Below are positions 42,904-51,431 of a DNA stretch of 64,000 bases, piece by piece. Made by a program: the position numbers and the translations under genes. Source of the DNA: Brevibacterium sp. UCMA 11754 (GTDB taxonomy: Bacteria; Actinomycetota; Actinomycetes; Actinomycetales; Brevibacteriaceae). The number at the start of each line of letters is the position of its first letter. The stretch's first letter is position 1. The notes under the pieces are model-generated. The model was not told where the DNA came from. It ran no database searches and saw only the letters and a program-made list of their open reading frames with translations. Location: the NCBI RefSeq assembly GCF_021532275.1, contig NZ_JACBOT010000028.1, positions 89,365 through 153,364 on the forward strand, written 5' to 3'.

Positions 42904-44555
42904 GGCAGCCTTCTTCCCTGAGACAGACTCTCACGCCTGGTCAATCCGGCGGAACGACCGAACCGCCCTGGCCAGACATGGGCTTCGAGTATTTCGCTCG
43001 ATGCCCACCGCGAATAGACGAGCTCCTCACCGGCATCGGCCCCTTCACGCGAGCCCGCTTCGGTGCCGCTGAACACCTCGCCGTCTGAGGGCTCTTCGCC
43101 GTGCCGTGGCTCGTCTGCGTTCGAGCCTTCGCCCGCCGCATCCGGCGCCCGAGTGCCAGAACGGTCCGTGCCGACCTCCCGGCCCGTTCGCGGCCGCAGC
43201 TCCTGCGACCTACTCGAATAGGGCTGGTAATAGGCATTCATCTCCGTCGAGGACCGCGGCACCCGATTGAGGACGAGGTTCACGGGAGCCTTGAGCACCT
43301 TGAGGCTGCGCAGCGCCTCTTGCAGGTCACCGATGCGCACCTGGCCGATGCTGGCGACGAGGAGCACACGACCGACGTGTTTGGACAGGACCAGGCTGTC
43401 GGCCACCGGGAGGAGTGGCGGACCGTCGAGGATGACGATGTCGAATTCCCCGGTCAGCCGGGTGATGAGCGTGCCCATGGCACGGGAATCGAGCAGCTCC
43501 ACTGGATTCGGCGGCATCATTCCTGCGGTGAGGACGTAGAGCTCGTCCTGCCCCCACGGCTGCAGGACATCGGACACATCGACCGAGCCGAGCAGGGCCG
43601 TCGTCAACCCTGCGGAGTTCTCGAGGCCCAACTTCTGGGCCACCGTCGGCTGCCTGAGATCGACGTCGACGAGGGCGACCCTGCTGCCCGACTGAGCCAG
43701 GGCGATGGCGAGATTGATACTCGTCGACGACTTGCCTTCTTGGGCCTGTGCAGAGGTGATGAGTATCGCCGAGTTCGTGTCGTCGACCTGCGCGAAGCCC
43801 AGATTGGTCCGGAGCCGACGGAACGCCTCACCGCGGGGGTTGTCGAGGCCCATCTCGGTAATCAGCGGCTGTTCGGCTATCCGCGGATCGTCGGGGATCG
43901 ACGCGAGCACCGAAGCCGAGGTGATCGCCTCCACGTCCTCCTTGCTGCGCAGCCGGCTGTCGAGGTTCGCCCGCAGAAGTGCGACACCGAGTCCGATCGC
44001 GAGACCGACGGGAAGACCGAGGCAGATGCACATCCACAGGGCCAAGCCGTCGGGCTGGGTGGGTGGGACCGCCGGGTTCGACACCTTGAGCTGGATCTGT
44101 CCCGTCGCCTCGGCGCTCGGGCTCTCGACGTCGCCGATGACCTTGACAAGGCTGTCAGCAACGGCCCCCGAAATCTCCGCGGCATCTCGGGCAGTCTCCG
44201 CACTCGCCTCGACAGTGATGAGCACGGTGCGCGGATCGCTGTAGGCCGAAACCTGCGAGGCCAGCTCCTCCGGGGTCATATCAAGGTCGAGGCGGTCGAT
44301 GGCCGGTTCGAGAACCGGTCTGCTGCCGGTCATGTCGATATAGGTCTGGATCCGCTCCTGGATGAAGCTCGATGCCATCTGCATCTCATAGGGTTCGCCC
44401 GAGGTCGACACCGAGACGAACATCTCGGTGCGAGAGCTGTACGTGGTCGGCATCAGCGCTGAGACGCCGAGGCCCCCGATCCCGCCGAAGACGGTGGCAA
44501 GGATGAGGAGGACGGCATTTCGCCTCATGAGATGCAGGAATTCCTTGAGTTTCAT
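42900..44555 (-). CDS. Chain-length determinant fused to a BY-kinase-like ATPase (Wzz-CpsD type)
   Basis: 551 aa. One helix near residues 13-32, an external domain, a second helix near 174-198 (the Wzz module), then a P-loop ATPase: Walker A AQEGKSSTSINLA, Walker A' VALVDVDLRQP, Walker B IVILDGPPLLPVADS. Bacterial tyrosine autokinases of this plan control chain length and autophosphorylate on a C-terminal tyrosine cluster. Here the tail is a polar, Glu/Gly-rich stretch with only AYYQPYS and one later Tyr, so phosphorylation may be limited or altered. The phosphatase at 40098 lies in the same operon. A 148-base gap separates it from the aminotransferase gene. Confidence 0.88.
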   Translation of the reverse strand: MKLKEFLHLMRRNAVLLILATVFGGIGGLGVSALMPTTYSSRTEMFVSVSTSGEPYEMQMASSFIQERIQTYIDMTGSRPVLEPAIDRLDLDMTPEELASQVSAYSDPRTVLITVEASAETARDAAEISGAVADSLVKVIGDVESPSAEATGQIQLKVSNPAVPPTQPDGLALWMCICLGLPVGLAIGLGVALLRANLDSRLRSKEDVEAITSASVLASIPDDPRIAEQPLITEMGLDNPRGEAFRRLRTNLGFAQVDDTNSAILITSAQAQEGKSSTSINLAIALAQSGSRVALVDVDLRQPTVAQKLGLENSAGLTTALLGSVDVSDVLQPWGQDELYVLTAGMMPPNPVELLDSRAMGTLITRLTGEFDIVILDGPPLLPVADSLVLSKHVGRVLLVASIGQVRIGDLQEALRSLKVLKAPVNLVLNRVPRSSTEMNAYYQPYSSRSQELRPRTGREVGTDRSGTRAPDAAGEGSNADEPRHGEEPSDGEVFSGTEAGSREGADAGEELVYSRWASSEILEAHVWPGRFGRSAGLTRRESLSQGRRLP

Positions 44556-44703
44556 TTCTCGTTCCGCTCCGGTCGGCGGCTGCGAACGAACACCAGAGGT
44601 GAGACCGCAGCGCGGGTCGGGCGGTGGGCTCGACCCGGTTTCAGACTATTCGGATGAGGGTTGTCGGTGCCCGGGGCTGGGGCCCGCACTACGGGCAGCC
44701 GCA

Positions 44704-45888
44704 TCATTGGTGCGGCCCTCCGCACAGGAATGCGTCGATGACCGATAGAACTCGATCGAGCTGCTCGGGACTCAGGGCCGAGCCGCTGGGCAGAGTCAGG
44801 CCCGTGGCGAAGAGGGACTCGGCCATCTCTCCGCCGAGCATCGGAAGGCCGCTGAACACCGGTTGCAGGTGCATCGGCTTCCACAGCGGTCGGGTCTCGA
44901 TGTCGTGATCGGCCATCCATGCCCCCAGCTGACCGGCGGTGAATCCTGTTCTCGACTCGTCGATGAGCACAGCGCTCAGCCAGGCATTGTCATGATGGGG
45001 GTTTCCACTGCCGAAGAGTTCGATGCCCTCCCTGCCGACGAACAGTTCGACGTATCGGGCCCGATTCTCCGTCCGCCTCGAGATCATCGACTCGAGGCGT
45101 GAGAGCTGAGCTCTGCCGAGGGCGGCGAGCAGATTGCTCAGACGATAGTTGAAGCCGACCTCGGTGTGCTCATAGTGGGCCACTGGTCTGCGCGCCTGGG
45201 CCGCTAGGTAGGCCGCGTAGCCGGCGAGCTCTGCATCGTCGGTGAGCAGAGCACCGCCGCCCGAGGTGGTCATGATCTTGTTCCCATTGAACGACACTGC
45301 AGCAGCGTGCCCCATGCTCGCGGTCGCACGAACACCGTGCAAGGAGCCCAGGGACTCGGCCGCGTCGACGAGGACGGGGACACCGAATTCCGCCGCGATC
45401 GGCAGGATCCGGTCGTAGTCGGCTGGTCGCCCGAGGAGGTCCACGGGCACGACAGCCGCGGGCAGGCGACCGCCCTCGGCCGCGACTGTGAGCGCTTTAT
45501 GCAGGAGCACAGGGTCCATGTTCCCGTCTGCGCAGCAGTCGATGAACACCGGCTCGGCTCCGCAATAGGTGATGGCGTTCGCCGTCGCAGCGAACGTCAT
45601 GGTCGAGGTCACCACTTGATTCCCTGGACCGACGCCGAGACCCAGCAGGCCGAGGTGCAGCGCCGCGGTTCCCGAGGAGAGCCCGACCGCGTGTCGAACA
45701 CCGACCTTCGCGGCCAGCTCTGCTTCGAAGGCAGTGAGGTCGGGACCGGTGGGAGCGATCCATCCGCTGCGGAAGGCCCGGAGAAGGTACTCCTCCTCGA
45801 GCGGTCCGACGTCGGGGGTCGACATCGGGATCCGTCCGATTCCGGGCGCCTTCATCGAACTGGTCGCTTCGACATCTGAGATCGTCAT
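44704..45888 (-). CDS. DegT/DnrJ/EryC1-type sugar aminotransferase (PglE-like)
   Basis: 394 aa PLP enzyme. SSGTAALHLGLLGLGVGPGN binds the cofactor phosphate, VLVDAAESLGS holds the Asp that pairs with the pyridine nitrogen, and FNGNKIMTTSGGG carries Schiff-base Lys 204. Family enzymes transfer an amino group from glutamate to a nucleotide 4-keto-6-deoxy sugar. With the dehydratase at 49231 and the acetyltransferase-like domain at 45885 it completes a bacillosamine-type route. ATG 45888 overlaps the phosphoglycosyl transferase stop; longer frames are open but lie in that gene. Confidence 0.9.
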   Translation of the reverse strand: MTISDVEATSSMKAPGIGRIPMSTPDVGPLEEEYLLRAFRSGWIAPTGPDLTAFEAELAAKVGVRHAVGLSSGTAALHLGLLGLGVGPGNQVVTSTMTFAATANAITYCGAEPVFIDCCADGNMDPVLLHKALTVAAEGGRLPAAVVPVDLLGRPADYDRILPIAAEFGVPVLVDAAESLGSLHGVRATASMGHAAAVSFNGNKIMTTSGGGALLTDDAELAGYAAYLAAQARRPVAHYEHTEVGFNYRLSNLLAALGRAQLSRLESMISRRTENRARYVELFVGREGIELFGSGNPHHDNAWLSAVLIDESRTGFTAGQLGAWMADHDIETRPLWKPMHLQPVFSGLPMLGGEMAESLFATGLTLPSGSALSPEQLDRVLSVIDAFLCGGPHQ

Positions 45889-46913
45889 GACGCCAACCTC
45901 AGATCGGTGCTCGTCAGTTCCTCCGGCCGCAGCACACAGCACAGGAGGTCCTCCCCGAAGCGAGCGACATGCGGCAGGGTCCCGGCGCTGGGCATCTCGG
46001 TGACGGGCCGGAAGCCGGAGGAGAAGTAGAGATCGGCCGAACCCGCCGTTGCGGACACGGGGCAGAAGGCGAAGTCGGCATCGGCTCCGCGAGCCCGGTT
46101 GAGGAGCAGGCGCAGAACCTCACGCTCCAAGACTTCGAGCTCGGCGGAGTCGAACGAGAGATTGGGAGGGTTCGGTACGAACCGAATCATCCTCGCGGAC
46201 TCGCCGAGGCTGACCATCTCGCACAGTCCGACCCTCTCGCCCGCTCGGGTCCTGGCCATCCATTGGGTGAGCTCACGAGTCTTCGCGATCTGCTGGAAGT
46301 CGACGAGCTCTGACCGCAGACTGCCCCCATAGCTGAACATCGTCGCAGCGCCCGGATGGCTGACGCCCTGTCGCCGGAACACGGTCGTGAATGTGCGGAA
46401 CAGGATCCGCAGATCCGTCCTCAGGCTCATCGTCTCGACGTAGGCGAGGTCGAGGTCGAATCTGTCGTCCCAGGACAGCGCATTGCGACCGCTCACCTGC
46501 GCGAGTCCGCTCAGGCCGCCTCTGACTTCGTGGCGTCTGATCTGTTCGGGGGTGTAGAGGGAGAGGTAGTCGGTCGTCAGGGGTCTCGGGCCGATGAGGC
46601 TCATATCGCCGACGAGGACGTTCCACAGACTCGGCAGCTCGTCGAGGCTCGTGGCCCTGACGAACCGTCCGAAGATCGTCAGGCGGGCCGCGTCGCTCGT
46701 CCATCGGTCCGGGTGGGGTGGCCTCATGCTCCGGAACTTCTTGAGACGGAAGACCTTTCCACCCTGGGTGACCCGTTCCTGGGTGAAGATGATCGGCGCC
46801 CCGTGGAAGGCGAGCACAAGACAGGCTGTGGCGACGATGAGCGGTCCGAGCACGAGCAGCCCGAGGGCCGACCCGATCAGATCGAAGGCTCGTTTGATGT
46901 GGGGATAGATCAT
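45885..46913 (-). CDS. Phosphoglycosyl transferase (PglC-like) fused to a probable GNAT acetyltransferase domain
   Basis: 342 aa. Residues 1-190 are a monotopic phosphoglycosyl transferase: re-entrant helix 8-37, RLKKFRSMRPPHPDRW and the catalytic Asp-Glu pair 91-92 in DELPSLWNVLVGDMSLIGPR. It loads a phospho-sugar onto undecaprenyl phosphate at the cytosolic face. Residues about 193-342 are not part of that family; helix LEVLEREVLRLLLNRARGAD, strand DADFAFCPVSA and ADLYFSSGFRPV look like GNAT motifs A and B. It may N-acetylate the UDP-4-amino sugar before loading, taking the place of PglD. No separate acetyltransferase gene of that kind occurs in the operon. One base after the FemAB-like stop; overlaps the aminotransferase start. 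Confidence 0.85.
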   Translation of the reverse strand: MIYPHIKRAFDLIGSALGLLVLGPLIVATACLVLAFHGAPIIFTQERVTQGGKVFRLKKFRSMRPPHPDRWTSDAARLTIFGRFVRATSLDELPSLWNVLVGDMSLIGPRPLTTDYLSLYTPEQIRRHEVRGGLSGLAQVSGRNALSWDDRFDLDLAYVETMSLRTDLRILFRTFTTVFRRQGVSHPGAATMFSYGGSLRSELVDFQQIAKTRELTQWMARTRAGERVGLCEMVSLGESARMIRFVPNPPNLSFDSAELEVLEREVLRLLLNRARGADADFAFCPVSATAGSADLYFSSGFRPVTEMPSAGTLPHVARFGEDLLCCVLRPEELTSTDLRLAS

Positions 46914-46914
46914 T

Positions 46915-48072
46915 TCAGGACCTCACTCGTTCAGTCAGTCCGGCCGCCGAGGCATCGACAGCCTCCAGCACTTCGGCGTCGCGCCGGTACGCGGGGAAGA
47001 AGTCGCCGGAGTCGTCGAAAACCAGACCGCTGGCGGCGAATCGGCGGCGATGCTCGGCGAGGAGAAGGTCGTAGTTCCGTGGGGAGATCACGCGTTCGCC
47101 CGTGAGGTAGTCGACCTGGCCGTGAGGCGCGAATCCGCGTTTATATCGTTCCAAGCTGTCATCGGCGGTAACGCCGCCACCGAGCACATACCGGCGGCGG
47201 CCATGCGCCTGGAGCCATTTCATCGATTCCATCTTGACGAGATCGTTGGGACGAACACCGAAGGCGGCTGCCTCGGTCCCGCCCAGGAAGTAGTATCCGG
47301 TGGACTCTCCGAAGAGGAGCAGATCGGCGGAGACGAGACGCCCTTCGATCTGCGCGTAGACATAGGCGAACTGGCCCGGCAGGGCCGCGTGGATCCCCTC
47401 GAAGAAGGGCCGCTCGAAGCGGTACCAGTCCGCGCTCTCACGACGCTCCATCGTCTCGGTGTAGATCCTCACGAAGTCGTCGACGAACTCACCGTCGGTG
47501 TCGATCACTGTCGTCACTCCCTCTCGCAGCGCCCGGCGGACATTGCTGCGCACCTTCGGAGCCGCCTGTTGAGCAAGATTTTCGGGAGTGACGCTGAGGT
47601 CTCGGACGTAGTTCGTCTGGCGTTTGCGGGTCTGGCCCCAGTAGGGCAGCAGCGATTCGCCGAACAGGGACAGACGGGAGAACTCACTGACGACGGAGTT
47701 CTGCTTCGCCCAGAGGTCGAACATCTCCCAGAACTTCCCCGCCGTCGTCTCGACATCATCGATGCCCCAGTGCATCGGTCCGCCGTATCCGTAGGGAGAG
47801 ACGATGTCGCGCAGAGGGGCCCCCGGACCTCCGGTGACTCCCGTGGCGCCGGAGGAGATCCTGCCGATCTCGCGAAGGAAGAAGGGGTAGAGGACGTGTC
47901 CGCCGTCTGATGACATCGCGACCGCCATGAGCCGTCCTTGGGCGGGACGCAACAGGGAGCAGACGTCGGGATGGGCGAAGGGATGGCGTTCCGTCGAGGC
48001 CGACCAGAGCGCAACCCATGCCTGTCGGTCCGTGGCCGCCTCGGCGTCCCAGGTCTTCCAGCTGGCGTTCAT
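46915..48072 (-). CDS. FemAB-like transferase (GNAT fold), paralogue 1 of a tandem pair
   Basis: 385 aa. FemAB/Acetyltransf_6 traits: PFFLREIG, SPYGYGGPMHWG, the central KVRSNVRRALREGVTTVIDT, AYVYAQIEGRLVSADLLLFG and YVLGGGVTADDSLERYKRGF. It ends in FFPAYRRD, shared with the next paralogue, so the two arose by duplication. Substrate unknown: known relatives use aminoacyl-tRNA on peptidoglycan precursors or acyl donors on polysaccharide. Position directly before the phosphoglycosyl transferase suggests a glycan or lipid-linked acceptor. ATG 48072 overlaps the stop of paralogue 2; the open frame upstream lies in that gene. Confidence 0.83.
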   Translation of the reverse strand: MNASWKTWDAEAATDRQAWVALWSASTERHPFAHPDVCSLLRPAQGRLMAVAMSSDGGHVLYPFFLREIGRISSGATGVTGGPGAPLRDIVSPYGYGGPMHWGIDDVETTAGKFWEMFDLWAKQNSVVSEFSRLSLFGESLLPYWGQTRKRQTNYVRDLSVTPENLAQQAAPKVRSNVRRALREGVTTVIDTDGEFVDDFVRIYTETMERRESADWYRFERPFFEGIHAALPGQFAYVYAQIEGRLVSADLLLFGESTGYYFLGGTEAAAFGVRPNDLVKMESMKWLQAHGRRRYVLGGGVTADDSLERYKRGFAPHGQVDYLTGERVISPRNYDLLLAEHRRRFAASGLVFDDSGDFFPAYRRDAEVLEAVDASAAGLTERVRS

Positions 48073-49241
48073 TTCGATACCTCCGCAGTCGGTGTTCCGC
48101 ACGCTTCTGTGCAGACCGGATTCGCCGCCCGGTAGGCGGGGAAGAAGGCAGCTCCGGCGTGCCCCTGCCTCAGTTGGGCGTACCGCTTCGGGTCGATCAC
48201 CTGCTGCGCTGTGCGGTAGGTGCGGCGTCCCGATTTCGCCATCGAGAGCTTGTAACGCAGGAGACTGTCCTCTTCGGTGTTCGTCACGCCTCCGGTGAGC
48301 ACATAGTCGGAGATCCCGCGAGACTGCGCATACCGGAATGCCCGCATCGACAAGAAGCTGTTCGCCCCGGTGTGCAGACCACGTTCGTCGGAGGCGCCGA
48401 GGAAGGAGTAGGCGATGTCCTGACAGAAGATCACCAGTTCGACCGATATCGGTCTCCCCCGGTCCATCGCATAGAGATAGGCGAAGCTGCCGTGGAAGCT
48501 CCGATGCAGCGTGTGGAAGTACTCTCGTTCGAGGTAGAACCTCTCGTGCGCATGATTGCGATCCATGGTCTCGCGGTGCAGGCGCAGGAAGTCCTCGAGT
48601 CGGGTGCCCCTCTCGTCGAGGAAGATGGTGAGTTCGGCGGCCTCGGCTCGCCGGACTTTGCGTCGAAAGCTCTTCGAGGTGTCGGCCAGCAGCTCGGCAG
48701 GAGACTGCCCACCCAGTCGTTTGACGACGTGAGAAGCCTGTTCGACGCGGACTCCGGGATACCCACCCGAGACCTCGGCGATCGGGTTCTCCCGGTGGAA
48801 CTCGGTGACCACTCCTTCCCCGAGCGCCCACCTCCGGAACCGGCGCCAGAACCGTGTCAGGACCTCGCTCTCGTCGACGCTCTCGGCCAGTGCCGTGAGT
48901 GGTCCGCCGTAGAGGAGGGGCGCAGTGATGTCATAGGCAGCGTCGGTGACCTGGCGACCGCAGGCGTCGTGGGTGATCGTGCGCAGCAGGAAGGCGTAGA
49001 GCACCTGAGAACCGGTACGATCCTCGAACACGGCGGCCAGTGGCGATTCCCCTGTCGCGGTCAGGTCGAGAAGGTAGTCGGGATGGGAGAAGGCGTCGCC
49101 GTTCGCACACCGTCGCCAGGCGCTCATCCAGTTGGCGTATCCGGTCTCGGTATCGGCACCGACGATCCGGAATTCCGCCTCGGCGATGCTCTCGGCGATG
49201 TCCTCAGCGATGCTGCTCGCCACTCTCGGCTCATACGACAT
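48069..49241 (-). CDS. FemAB-like transferase (GNAT fold), paralogue 2 of a tandem pair
   Basis: 390 aa. Same plan as the neighbour: AFLLRTIT, TAPLLYGGPLTAL, KSFRRKVRRAEAAELTIFLD, AYLYAMDRGRPISVELVIFC, YVLTGGVTNTEEDSLLRYKL and C-terminal AFFPAYRAAN. The charged KSFRRKVRRAE helix is where FemAB proteins carry RxNIRKA. ATG 49241 overlaps the dehydratase stop by 11 bases; 47 further open codons upstream lie in the dehydratase gene. The two paralogues have diverged strongly outside the motifs, so different donors or acceptors are possible. Confidence 0.83.
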   Translation of the reverse strand: MSYEPRVASSIAEDIAESIAEAEFRIVGADTETGYANWMSAWRRCANGDAFSHPDYLLDLTATGESPLAAVFEDRTGSQVLYAFLLRTITHDACGRQVTDAAYDITAPLLYGGPLTALAESVDESEVLTRFWRRFRRWALGEGVVTEFHRENPIAEVSGGYPGVRVEQASHVVKRLGGQSPAELLADTSKSFRRKVRRAEAAELTIFLDERGTRLEDFLRLHRETMDRNHAHERFYLEREYFHTLHRSFHGSFAYLYAMDRGRPISVELVIFCQDIAYSFLGASDERGLHTGANSFLSMRAFRYAQSRGISDYVLTGGVTNTEEDSLLRYKLSMAKSGRRTYRTAQQVIDPKRYAQLRQGHAGAAFFPAYRAANPVCTEACGTPTAEVSK

Positions 49242-51237
49242 GGGGCTCACCCACGATCCTTCTCGTCGCAGCTTCGAGGAACTCGCGCCGCTCGGCGATG
49301 ACCTCGGCTGCGATTTCAGGCGCCTTTCCGGTTTCAGCCACAGTTCGGACAACCGTTCCGGGGGCGCGCTCAGTTCCGGCAACGGCTTCGCGGGCAGGCT
49401 CTTCGGCGGGTTCGTGCGTGTCGACCTCGCTCATGCAGGTCTGCGCACAGAAGAGGTCGATGACCTGCTTCGATGCGTTCCACCTCGGCAGTACTCGGGC
49501 ATCGAGCTCGGGGGCTTCGACTCGGCTGATCTTCTCGTGGATTCGCACCACGGCGCCCTCGTAGTCGCCGAAAAGCTCTTCGTCGAGCTTCTCGCCCTCG
49601 CGCAGACCGGTGTAGATGATCTCCGATTGCCTGTCCGACATCGCGACGAGGCTGCGGGCGATGTCGTCGATGCGCACGGGCTCTCCCATGTCGAGGACCA
49701 TGACGTTGCCGTCCTGCCCGATCGCCGCCGCCTGGAGAACAAGCTGGGATGCCTCTGGGATCGTCATGAAGAACCGTCGCACATCGGGGTCGGTGACCGT
49801 GACCGGATCTCCCCTGCGGATCTGCTCCTGGAACGAGAGCAGTACCGAACCGCGAGAGCCGAGCACGTTGCCGAACCTCACCGAGAGGTAGGTTCCGGCC
49901 GCCCGAGCCGCGAATCCGCTCACGAGCTGCTCAGCGATGCGCTTGCTGCGTCCGAGTTCGCTCGTCGGCGATGCCGCCTTGTCGGTGGAGATGTTGACGA
50001 AGGTCTCCACCCCGGCGGCCGCGGCGGCCTCGAGGACGTTGAGCGTCCCATGGACGTTGGTCTTCCATGCCTCTTGGGGAAATCTCTGCAGCATCGGCAG
50101 ATGCTTGAGTGCCGCTGCGTGGAAGACGACCTGTGGACGTGTCGAGGCGAAGATCCGATCGAGCGCCTCTGCGTCGCGGATGTCTGCGAGCACCGTGTTC
50201 GGCGATGTCAGAAGCGCCGACCCGAAGAGGTTGAGTTCGACGCCATGCAGTGCCGACTCGTCGCGATCGAGCATGATGAGGGATTCCGGCCGCAGCGAGA
50301 TGAGCTGTCGGCACAGCTCGCTGCCGATGGACCCACCGGCACCGGTGACGAGAATCCGTCTGCCGGCGATGCTCTCGACGATCTCGCTGAGGTCGGTGTG
50401 GATGGGGCTGCGTCCGATCAGATCCTCGACTTTGAGATCGCGGATGTCGGCGATCTCCACCCTACGGTCGACGAGTTCCGCCAGAGGAGGAATCGTACGC
50501 AGCCACCGGCCGGTCATCTGGAGCCGGTCTCGGCAGGACTGCAGGAACTGTGCGTCCGAATCGGCGATGGCGACGATGACGCCGGAGACATTGAGCCAGT
50601 CGACAACCTCGGCGATGTCCTTGCTCGTTCCGCGGACTCGTACGCCGTGGATGCTCAGGTGCTTCTTGTGCGGGTCGTCGTCGATGAGCCCGACGGGCAG
50701 ATACGCGCCCTCCACGTCCGAGAGCATCTGTCTAATGAGCGATTCGGCGGCCGCGCCGGCCCCGACGACGAGCACTCGCTCGCCCTGCCAGGGGCGGGTC
50801 GCGATCTGGTGGACGTAGCGGATGACGTAGCGGCTGCCGGACATGAGGATGAGCGCGGAGAAGACGATCAGCAGAGCGAACGGCGCATCGCCTGCGGTGA
50901 CGATCAGCAGCGCACAGATGACGACGAGGCAGAGCAGGACGAGCCCCCCGTATTCGGAGAAGCTCCCGTAGTGGTATCGGCTGCGGTACAGTCCCAGGCT
51001 CAGGCCGACGAGCAGCTGCAGTGCCACCGACACGGCGAGGACGACGGCGATCGCCGTGCCGTCGACCCAGTCGAAGCCCAGGACAGACCAGGCAAGGCCG
51101 GCTGCAACGATCCATGCGGCCACGTCGAACACGACCTGCAGCCACGACTTCCTCTTCCAGATCCTGATCGCCAGTCGAGAAGACCAGCTGCCCGGCGATT
51201 CACCGGTCATCGAATTCGGGAGTTCTGTTACTGTCAT
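49231..51237 (-). CDS. Membrane nucleotide-sugar 4,6-dehydratase (CapD/WbpM/PglF type)
   Basis: 668 aa, the long form. Four N-terminal helices (about 33-140), a first Rossmann domain (RVLVVGAGAAAESLIRQML) and the catalytic SDR domain from about residue 285 (RRILVTGAGGSIGSELCRQL, FHAAALKHLPMLQ). The catalytic loop reads STDKAASPTSELGRSKR; family members usually have Met or Tyr where Leu stands before GRSK. The tail of about 75 residues after the SDR domain is Glu/Ala-rich and unlike the family. It should convert UDP-GlcNAc to the UDP-4-keto-6-deoxy sugar. GGAG lies six bases before ATG 51237. First gene of the ten-gene operon. Confidence 0.88.
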   Translation of the reverse strand: MTVTELPNSMTGESPGSWSSRLAIRIWKRKSWLQVVFDVAAWIVAAGLAWSVLGFDWVDGTAIAVVLAVSVALQLLVGLSLGLYRSRYHYGSFSEYGGLVLLCLVVICALLIVTAGDAPFALLIVFSALILMSGSRYVIRYVHQIATRPWQGERVLVVGAGAAAESLIRQMLSDVEGAYLPVGLIDDDPHKKHLSIHGVRVRGTSKDIAEVVDWLNVSGVIVAIADSDAQFLQSCRDRLQMTGRWLRTIPPLAELVDRRVEIADIRDLKVEDLIGRSPIHTDLSEIVESIAGRRILVTGAGGSIGSELCRQLISLRPESLIMLDRDESALHGVELNLFGSALLTSPNTVLADIRDAEALDRIFASTRPQVVFHAAALKHLPMLQRFPQEAWKTNVHGTLNVLEAAAAAGVETFVNISTDKAASPTSELGRSKRIAEQLVSGFAARAAGTYLSVRFGNVLGSRGSVLLSFQEQIRRGDPVTVTDPDVRRFFMTIPEASQLVLQAAAIGQDGNVMVLDMGEPVRIDDIARSLVAMSDRQSEIIYTGLREGEKLDEELFGDYEGAVVRIHEKISRVEAPELDARVLPRWNASKQVIDLFCAQTCMSEVDTHEPAEEPAREAVAGTERAPGTVVRTVAETGKAPEIAAEVIAERREFLEAATRRIVGEPHVV

Positions 51238-51431
51238 TGCGATCTCCAATGCTTCCTGAGAGCAGCTGCGCCGCTCTCACTTTCCTGCCTATGCCCTGCC
51301 GACGAACTGCGTCGTTCGGGCGATTCGCGATCAGTTCCACGCTATTTCGCACCGACCATGCCGCTGCCGATGCGGCACCCGGTCTGCGGTCATCCGCGGG
51401 CTCTGTGCGGACTGCCGCCATGCGGTGTCGC

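Noticed and set aside
43101..44462. Plus-strand open frame of 453 codons
   Set aside because: Lies wholly opposite the Wzz/kinase gene; composition is that of a mirror frame (Gln/His/Arg/Asp-rich, no domain), a common effect in GC-rich DNA.
48073..48831. Long N-terminal extension of the first FemAB-like frame
   Set aside because: Arg/Pro-rich sequence inside the neighbouring paralogue; the ATGA overlap at 48069-48072 marks the start.
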